From: Muribaculaceae bacterium
GTDB taxonomy: Bacteria; Bacteroidota; Bacteroidia; Bacteroidales; Muribaculaceae
Direction of reading: 5' to 3'
Length of the DNA stretch: 7,393 bases
NCBI GenBank assembly: GCA_009775535.1
Contig: VSPW01000098.1
Coordinates: 1 to 7,393, forward strand
The notes beneath the pieces are model-generated. The model was not told the DNA's origin and did not search any database. It saw only the letters and a list, made by a program, of their open reading frames with translations. Position numbers and translations under genes: made by a program. This document shows, in pieces, positions 1 to 5,321 of this stretch. Each line of letters begins with the position of its first letter. The first letter of the stretch is position 1.

Positions 1-1992
1 TGGACCGTAGTTGCGGGCGCTGACGGCAACACCCATAAGGTCGTCCTGGTTGATTGTTGTGGTTGCATTTAGCCCTGGCCAGATTGGTGTCGATGTGAGT
101 CTCATCACTGGTTCTGATGTGGCTTCGTGGACGGTTATCACGGCGCGGCCAGCTTCCGAGTCATCAAATACGTAGTCGGGGGCTGATGTTTCGTAGGCAG
201 TGACTTCATATTCGCCGGGATTGATGTCGCTGTCAAGTATCATAAGCAGTGATACGGTCTCGATGCTTTCATCGTAGATGTTCACTTTTGATGATGTGGT
301 GAATGAGGAAGAGGGATTGTCTACGGATGTAAGTTTAAGTGTTATATCGCTGAGACGGAAATCCTGGCTGCGGTTGTCGAGTTTCAGAGTGAACATTGCC
401 GCGCCTCCGGCATATACTTCACCGTCTGTTGAAATCTGTTCCAGAAGCTTTACATCGGGGTGGGGGACATGTCCTTCCGGTCCGGAAATCACGCCTGACT
501 TTACGGTGACTTTTACATAGCCCGGCAGGCCTATAGGGTGGCGCATTCGCCGCCATGAGTCAGAGCCTTGCTCGCATATGCCTATGTTCAGATGGTAGTC
601 ACCGTCGGGGACTCCCTGTGCAGAGGCGGGTATATCGCGCAGGGTGACCATCTTCGCGCCTGTGCGTCCGCCGGAGAATCCGTCCACTTCCTGTTGCTGG
701 GAGGAGAGTACCTTCACGATATTGCCTGTAGATGGGTCGGTGAGCACGCCGCCGATCTTTCCAGTGAACTTATTCACATCGTGGTTCTCCATGAATGTCA
801 TCAGGGTGAACGTGTCGTTGTATGGTGTGAATGACAGGCGTACGGCACCGTATACGGCTGTTTCTCTGTCGCTTCCTCCGAGCGATGGCCTGATTCCAGT
901 TATCGCTTCCTGGCTTACGTTATAGCTTCCGTATCCGCCTCCTTCGCCCAGTTCATCGGGACTCAGGTGGTTGATCAGGAAGTATCCGTTGCTGCGTCCG
1001 TACCATCCCCAGTTGACGTGGAAGTAGTCGTTGCTGTCGTATCCGTCGAGTACGAAGGCATGTCCTCCCGAACCGTTGTCGCTGGTTGCGCCATAATATA
1101 CTGGCCGGCCGGCATCGAGTTCGGATTTTAACATATTTACCCATTCGGATGTCGAATAGTATTCCCTTACGTGCAGTCTCAGGGATGTATCATAGCCGAA
1201 ATAGTCGCGAAGGGCCATTGGGACAAGCTGTGTGTATGCTCCGCTGCCTCCTTGGGCGTATTGCATCTCTACGGCCACACCGAAGTGGGCGGCCAATGTG
1301 GAGGATGCCTTGATTTGTGCGGCGGTAGGAGAGTCCGGCATGGTGGCCGGCATGTTAGTCCAGTCATATTCTGTATTTCCGAAATCGGCGGAGAGGGATA
1401 TGCCGTTTACAGTGCATGATTTAGACCCTGTGCCGCGTGCAGGATGGTTGTAAAACCGCATTATCTGTGTTGCTGCGGTGGCCACACATCCAACGTAATA
1501 GTGCTTTGTCGTGCTGCCGGAGGTGTAAGTGGGGCATGATTCGTTGAACGGATAGTCCTGTCCCCAGTTTATATCCCCGAGCAGTGGGGTCATTGACGGG
1601 ATGCCTGGTGCGGAGATGGTTGAGTGGGTATTGCTGTCCGGCAGTCCGTTTATGTATGCTTTGTACAGGGCCATCAGTGACTTCAGTCCGTCGGGGGCAT
1701 CATTGAGTGAAAATTGCCCATTGTCAGAATATCCCAGTACCGGGCCTAGCCTGTCGTCACCTGATATTATAATGAATCCTTTTCCGTCCTCAGCGTTGAA
1801 TACATAATATGGTGAGTCTGTGTCCGGATTTAGTGTTGATTTCAGCACCGGAGTGCGGTGGCCACTGTGCGCTTTTCCTGCGATGAATCCGGATGCTATC
1901 CCATATGCCTCTGAATGGCTGATGGGACGAGCCTGGGCATATAGGGCCATGGCCATCATCAGGGAGGAGATGAATAGTCTCGAATTTTTCAT
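1..1992 (-). CDS. C10-family (streptopain-like) secreted cysteine peptidase, 3' end cut by the window edge
   Basis: The frame is open for 664 codons from an ATG at 1990-1992 to the window edge. An in-frame TGA lies two codons upstream (1996-1998), so the start cannot be further out. Residues 1-21 form a signal peptide (hydrophobic SSLMMAMALYAQA, probable cut after Ala21). Residues about 25-130 match the C10 inhibitory propeptide (YYVFNAEDGKGFIIISGDD at 62-80). The catalytic domain spans about 131-370: VGCVATAATQIM holds nucleophile Cys169, GGHAFVLDGY holds catalytic His311, and HVNWGW (325-330) plus QEAITGIRP (361-369) are family landmarks shared with SpeB. SpeB is about 398 aa; at least 294 further residues follow here, apparently beta-rich and of unassigned function. 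Large C10 enzymes are known in Bacteroidales (PrtT of Porphyromonas, Bfp proteases of Bacteroides fragilis). By family, the enzyme should be an exported zymogen that degrades proteins outside the cell. A sorting domain may follow beyond the edge. One oddity is Tyr331 where SpeB has Gly. The family call is firm; substrate and final length are unknown. Confidence 0.95.
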   Translation of the reverse strand, partial: MKNSRLFISSLMMAMALYAQARPISHSEAYGIASGFIAGKAHSGHRTPVLKSTLNPDTDSPYYVFNAEDGKGFIIISGDDRLGPVLGYSDNGQFSLNDAPDGLKSLMALYKAYINGLPDSNTHSTISAPGIPSMTPLLGDINWGQDYPFNESCPTYTSGSTTKHYYVGCVATAATQIMRFYNHPARGTGSKSCTVNGISLSADFGNTEYDWTNMPATMPDSPTAAQIKASSTLAAHFGVAVEMQYAQGGSGAYTQLVPMALRDYFGYDTSLRLHVREYYSTSEWVNMLKSELDAGRPVYYGATSDNGSGGHAFVLDGYDSNDYFHVNWGWYGRSNGYFLINHLSPDELGEGGGYGSYNVSQEAITGIRPSLGGSDRETAVYGAVRLSFTPYNDTFTLMTFMENHDVNKFTGKIGGVLTDPSTGNIVKVLSSQQQEVDGFSGGRTGAKMVTLRDIPASAQGVPDGDYHLNIGICEQGSDSWRRMRHPIGLPGYVKVTVKSGVISGPEGHVPHPDVKLLEQISTDGEVYAGGAAMFTLKLDNRSQDFRLSDITLKLTSVDNPSSSFTTSSKVNIYDESIETVSLLMILDSDINPGEYEVTAYETSAPDYVFDDSEAGRAVITVHEATSEPVMRLTSTPIWPGLNATTTINQDDLMGVAVSARNYGP

Positions 1993-2000
1993 TTGTCAGT

Positions 2001-2014
2001 ATTTTATATAAAAT
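2001..2014. repeat. Perfect 14-bp AT palindrome upstream of the peptidase start
   Basis: ATTTTATATAAAAT reads the same on both strands. It ends 8 nt from the peptidase start codon and shares two bases with the neighbouring hairpin. Read on the minus strand it supplies the T-rich tail after that hairpin. It could also be part of the AT-rich leader that Bacteroidota use for translation initiation, or a protein-binding site. The palindrome is seen directly; any role is inference. Confidence 0.5.
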
Positions 2015-2043
2015 CAAAGGGCTGATTGATCAGCCCTTTGATT
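2012..2043 (-). terminator. Probable intrinsic terminator or attenuator hairpin after the FN3 protein gene
   Basis: The arms 2012-2025 and 2030-2043 are perfectly complementary over 14 bp and enclose a 4-nt loop (ttga). The hairpin begins 20 nt past the TAA of the upstream gene, and on the minus strand the stem runs into TTTTATATAAAAT. A strong stem plus a T-rich tail fits a rho-independent terminator, though the tail is short and broken by A. The whole intergenic gap is only 71 nt and I see no TAnnTTTG box in it, so the hairpin may instead partly attenuate read-through into the peptidase gene. Confidence 0.7.
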
Positions 2044-2063
2044 GCTGTTGTCTGGAGTTTGCG

Positions 2064-3902
2064 CTACAGTATGATCTTTTTGGTGTATCCGTTGGCCTTT
2101 ACGATAACTATGCCTTTCGTATTGATGGCTATGTCGGATGTACCTGCTTTCACTTCTGAGGTATGGATTGTACGTCCATAGATGTCGTATACGTATACTG
2201 TCGTGTCTTTATCGGCAGTGATGGTCAAGCCTTCGGCTGAAGCCCATACATTTATGCCGCTGTCATTGCCAACGATGTCGTCTGTGCCTGACTGGCTTGC
2301 TCCCAATTGTACTTCTGTGGACGGTTCTGATTTTATAGTCACGATATCTCCTGTCGATGCTGAACGTCCGATGGCTGTGACAGTAAATGAATATGTGGTG
2401 TTGGCCTTGGATGGCAGGTAGCCATAGTATGAATTGCCCTCGGTGTTGCCTGTGTGGATATGTTCCTTTATTGAAGAGCCGGCGCCAAGTTCCTGTTCCA
2501 CGTTGATGTCTTCAAAGAATATACGGTGGTTGTTTGATTCGGGAGAAGTGAATAGTACCCGGCAATTGGATGTGCCACCGGAGAGTTCTACGGTATATGT
2601 CTTGAATTTTGAGGCATCGAATGTTATGTCCTTTTGGTCTATTACCTGATAGTTTCCTGATTGACCGGTCACAAGTGCGATATTCAATGTGCCGTTGAGG
2701 TAGTAGCTGCCGTAGCTGCTGTATGCTGCATTCACAGATACAAAGACTTTGCCATTGTTGCTGCTAAGGTCAAGATTGGGGGTTGCAAGGTAGCGTTCAT
2801 CGCCCCAGTTGTCGATGACCATCATGCCGTTTGCAAGGCAAAGGCTTGTAGTGATTCCATCCCATCCCGGCTGGTGTGTAAAGCGGTTTAGGTCGTATAC
2901 GGTGAAGTCTACGTTGTTGAAAGACCCAGATGTGACAAGTGAGAAGTCTTCAGCGAGTATGCTGGTTCTGCCTGTCTCGGTCAGGGTGGTGGTTGAGTAT
3001 ATGTTTACTTCGTATCTTTCGGCATCATTGACAGGAGACCATGCAATTTCGTAGGAATCGTCTTTATATATGTTTTTTATGATCACCGGTTTTTCCATTT
3101 CATCGATGGCTTTTACAACTTCGATTTCATCGGAGTCGGCAGATACACCATTGCCGTTAGATGCGCGTACCACGAAATAGTATTTCTTCGTAGGATCAAG
3201 GCCGGTGATTATCTTTGAGGTGGTGGTGCCGCTTGATTCGTTCTTGAGGAAATATTCTTTGCCACCATTATCGTCATATGAATATACGTCTATGAAATAT
3301 TCGGTTGCGCCTGAGACACTTCTCCACATGGCGGTGAATGATGTGCCGTCGGCATCACTGGGCTGGAATACATATGGAGCTGCAATGAATGATGGAGACT
3401 GGTCAATCTTTAAATATTGTACCAGTATTCCAGATGACGAGAGAAATGGCCTTACAGTAATATTTGAATATGATGTGCCGCCTAACATTGTTACCTCTAT
3501 GTCTTCCCAGTCTTCACCTGAAAGCATTATGGTCTGAGTTGAGCTGTAGCCTAATGCGATCTGTACAGTACCACCGTATGTGTCCATGGCCTTTACACGC
3601 AATGATACGCGCACACATCCGCCATAAGCTGACATGTCTACGTTTTTTGTGCGGACATTGCCGCCATCGCGTATGAGTAGGCTGCCTCCTGCCTGTGCAA
3701 CATTTATAGAGCTCCATGACGGGAAGTATGTGTTGAAGTAGCCCTTAAAGGAATCGAATTCCACTGGTTCTTCCGGAGAGCCATAGGTGAAGATTGAAAA
3801 ATCCGCGTCGATGATATTGGTTATGTCCGATTCTTGAGCGGCCGGCTGGAGGTATGTCAAGCCCAGTAGCAGAACAAATGTGATGCGTAGAAATTTTTTC
3901 AT
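2064..3902 (-). CDS. Exported multi-domain fibronectin-III protein with C-terminal Por/T9SS-like sorting domain
   Basis: The protein has 612 aa. An in-frame TAA four codons upstream (3912-3914) supports the ATG at 3900-3902. Residues 1-22 are a signal peptide (KKFLRI, then hydrophobic FVLLLGLTYLQPAAQ). Residues about 29-168 form a beta-sandwich or jelly-roll-like module (DFSIFTYGS, then QAGGSLLIRDGG and KNVDMS). An FN3 domain follows at about 175-264 (WRSVSGATEYFIDVYSY, then GLDPTKKYYFVVRA). A second FN3 starts at about 270 (IAWSPVNDAERYEVNIY) but is interrupted at 316-470 by another module resembling the first (EDFSLVTSGS, LANGMMVIDNWG, PNLDLSS), then resumes at about 478-533 (TTYSFTVTAIG). 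Residues about 549-612 (VYVYDIYGRTI ending in KANGYTKKIIL) resemble the type-A Por sorting domain. No catalytic motif is visible, so an adhesive or carbohydrate/protein-binding surface role is only a guess. The 71-nt gap to the C10 peptidase gene suggests the two may be expressed or exported together. The gene looks more AT-rich than its neighbours. Confidence 0.9.
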   Translation of the reverse strand: MKKFLRITFVLLLGLTYLQPAAQESDITNIIDADFSIFTYGSPEEPVEFDSFKGYFNTYFPSWSSINVAQAGGSLLIRDGGNVRTKNVDMSAYGGCVRVSLRVKAMDTYGGTVQIALGYSSTQTIMLSGEDWEDIEVTMLGGTSYSNITVRPFLSSSGILVQYLKIDQSPSFIAAPYVFQPSDADGTSFTAMWRSVSGATEYFIDVYSYDDNGGKEYFLKNESSGTTTSKIITGLDPTKKYYFVVRASNGNGVSADSDEIEVVKAIDEMEKPVIIKNIYKDDSYEIAWSPVNDAERYEVNIYSTTTLTETGRTSILAEDFSLVTSGSFNNVDFTVYDLNRFTHQPGWDGITTSLCLANGMMVIDNWGDERYLATPNLDLSSNNGKVFVSVNAAYSSYGSYYLNGTLNIALVTGQSGNYQVIDQKDITFDASKFKTYTVELSGGTSNCRVLFTSPESNNHRIFFEDINVEQELGAGSSIKEHIHTGNTEGNSYYGYLPSKANTTYSFTVTAIGRSASTGDIVTIKSEPSTEVQLGASQSGTDDIVGNDSGINVWASAEGLTITADKDTTVYVYDIYGRTIHTSEVKAGTSDIAINTKGIVIVKANGYTKKIIL

Positions 3903-3942
3903 AAGCGATAGTTAAATTAGTGGATATGTGATAATACGGCGG

Positions 3943-3950
3943 CAAATATA
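3943..3950 (-). promoter_or_regulatory. Bacteroidota -7 promoter element (TAnnTTTG) for the FN3 protein gene
   Basis: The minus strand reads TATATTTG, a perfect match to the TAnnTTTG box recognised by the Bacteroidota primary sigma factor. It lies 40 nt before the start codon, which would give a leader of roughly 30-35 nt. A -33 TTTG should lie about 19-21 nt upstream; the nearest upstream copies (3964-3967, and 3952-3955 in the T run) are spaced too closely. The assignment therefore rests on the -7 box and position alone. Confidence 0.55.
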
Positions 3951-3952
3951 GC

Positions 3953-3982
3953 AAAAAAATCCGCAAAGCCGTGCATTTGGAT
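3953..3982 (-). terminator. Possible intrinsic terminator of the ilv-thioesterase operon
   Basis: On the minus strand ATCC (3982-3979) can pair with GGAT (3962-3959), and AAA with TTT further in, leaving a small bulge and an 8-nt loop. Seven T (3959-3953) follow at once. The stem is short and imperfect. The T run and the site, 27 nt after the thioesterase stop, make a terminator plausible. It ends just before the -7 element of the next gene. Confidence 0.35.
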
Positions 3983-4009
3983 ATGATATTGGCTGATTTA
4001 GTGCTAAAA

Positions 4010-4771
4010 TTATCGTGTTTTCAATAAAAATTTGGCAATGCAGAAGGTTTTGCCGCTGTCGGATATTTCGGTATGTACTGTGATTGGGTCTGTGCTATCG
4101 GTTGTATGTGCGGCCTTTATTGCTGCCTCTTCCCCGTAATGGGCCTCATGGCTGAATGCGATTTCAAACCGTGATATGTAGTGTGAGTCGTAGGTTTGCA
4201 GTGGCATGCTGTTGGTCATCAGTTCGATGTAGCGGACTGTGTTCACATGGCGGTTGAAGTCGATGTCGCTGGCATCGAAAATGTATCTGCAGGTGGTTGA
4301 TGGTGAAGATACCGGATGCAGTTTCGACTGTGGCGTTATGGGGCATTTCCTGCTGCTGATGCTGTCGGCCAGGTTTGTGATCCCGTCAAGGTTGGCGGGC
4401 CGCCTGGATGCGATGTCGATTGCTACCCATACTGAGCGTACATGGCCCAGTGTCTCGCCGGATTCGGATGCCACAACGAAGTTGCGTTCCGAGAAATGTC
4501 GGTTGAAGCCTTCGATCCATGTGGTGAGTGTGTAGTGCTCATGCATATGCGGGTAGCGTGCCATCTCGAACGTTAGACGGCTGAGTACCCATGCGTATCC
4601 GTCGCGTATGAGCCGTTCGTAGCCGACCCCAAGATTGTTGGCATGTGTTGTGGCGGTTTCTATCACCTGCTGAGCCAGTTTGGCGACCGACAGTTCGGAC
4701 TGTGCGTTGCAGCGTGCTGCTGTAAGGTAGTAGCTGTGGGTGTACTCCCTTTGTGGCTGTATTATTTTCAT
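4010..4771 (-). CDS. Acyl-ACP thioesterase (FatA/FatB-like, two hotdog domains)
   Basis: At 253 aa with no signal peptide, this is a cytoplasmic enzyme of the usual bacterial length for the family. It should hydrolyse the thioester of acyl-acyl carrier protein and so free fatty acids from synthesis. The N-terminal hotdog covers about 1-135 (WVLSRLTFEMARYPHM at 61-76, a family hallmark). The C-terminal hotdog covers about 150-253. The active-site string DFNRHVN gives Asp171, Asn173 and His175; Glu209 lies 34 residues past the His, as I recall for plant FatB (Asp-Asn-His-Glu network). The Cys next to that Glu in FatB is Ala210 here, which should be tolerated since that Cys is not thought essential. 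The start codon overlaps the ilvN stop (ATGA), so translation is probably coupled. From memory, Bacteroides thetaiotaomicron has the same ilvN-thioesterase order and a solved structure for its homologue. Chain-length preference cannot be read from sequence. Confidence 0.92.
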   Translation of the reverse strand: MKIIQPQREYTHSYYLTAARCNAQSELSVAKLAQQVIETATTHANNLGVGYERLIRDGYAWVLSRLTFEMARYPHMHEHYTLTTWIEGFNRHFSERNFVVASESGETLGHVRSVWVAIDIASRRPANLDGITNLADSISSRKCPITPQSKLHPVSSPSTTCRYIFDASDIDFNRHVNTVRYIELMTNSMPLQTYDSHYISRFEIAFSHEAHYGEEAAIKAAHTTDSTDPITVHTEISDSGKTFCIAKFLLKTR

Positions 4772-5316
4772 AATCTTGCTGATTTACGGCGTGATTCCTG
4801 TTTTTCCAGCCATCGGTCCACAAGTTCGCAAGGCGATTTTGTCACCAGCACCCGTCCGCTGCGTGAGAATTGGCGTACCCCGTATGGCCGCAGTTCCTCG
4901 AACAGCGATTGGGTCTCGTAGTGCTGTCCTGATTTTTCAATCACCGTGTAGTCGGAGGTTATATCAAGGATGCGGGCGTTGTGGCCACGTATTATCCCTT
5001 CGAGGTTATGTTCGTCCATTAGGCTGGCGGTGGGGACTTTATATAGAGCCACTTCCTGGTAGACGATATCGTCGTCGGTGTAAAGGAATGCCTTTATAAC
5101 ATCGATCCTTTTCTCTATCTGTTTCACCACCTTTTCCATTGTGGTGCGGTCGCTGTAGGTGGTGAGTGTGAGTTTGTGGACGCCTTCAATGGAGCACATG
5201 CTTGATGATACGCTTTCGATGTTCAGGCATCTGCGGGTGTATATTATTGAGATCTGGTTGAGGAGTCCTACGCAGTTTTCTGAGAATACTGTCACTGTGA
5301 ATAGCTTCTGTTCCAT
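4768..5316 (-). CDS. ilvN: Acetolactate synthase small (regulatory) subunit
   Basis: This 182-aa protein is the regulatory subunit that binds IlvB, raises its activity and usually confers feedback inhibition by branched-chain amino acids. The N-terminal ACT domain (about 5-80) shows SENCVGLLNQI and RRCLNIESVS. Asn14, Gly17 and Asn32 align with E. coli IlvH Asn11, Gly14 and Asn29, positions I recall as important for valine control, so effector binding is probably retained; Ser17 of IlvH is Asn20 here. The C-terminal small-subunit domain runs from about 85 (YQEVALYKV) to the end, including ARILDITSDYTVIEKSG, which resembles IlvH's IIDVTPSLYTVQ. The ATG lies 5 nt after the ilvB stop and the TGA overlaps the thioesterase start, so the gene sits mid-operon. 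It could equally be called ilvH; subunit type cannot be told from sequence alone. Confidence 0.96.
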   Translation of the reverse strand: MEQKLFTVTVFSENCVGLLNQISIIYTRRCLNIESVSSSMCSIEGVHKLTLTTYSDRTTMEKVVKQIEKRIDVIKAFLYTDDDIVYQEVALYKVPTASLMDEHNLEGIIRGHNARILDITSDYTVIEKSGQHYETQSLFEELRPYGVRQFSRSGRVLVTKSPCELVDRWLEKQESRRKSARL

Positions 5317-5321
5317 GTCGT

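Noticed and set aside
1790..2017. A 75-codon minus-strand frame beginning upstream of the peptidase start
   Set aside because: It overlaps the peptidase start in another frame and crosses the spacer hairpin. Its product has no recognisable features, whereas the peptidase frame has a signal peptide and family motifs.
3952..3967. TTTG copies as a -33 promoter element
   Set aside because: The copies lie 13 nt or less from the -7 box, while 19-21 nt is expected, so only the -7 box was annotated.
3997..4010. Short inverted repeat TTTAG/CTAAA at the thioesterase stop
   Set aside because: The loop would be only 2 nt or the stem only 4 bp, and no T run follows on the minus strand. It is too weak to call a terminator.
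4740..5099. A 119-codon plus-strand frame opposite ilvN
   Set aside because: It is antisense to a clear ACT-domain gene, and its translation is rich in Arg, Gly and Pro as expected of a shadow frame.
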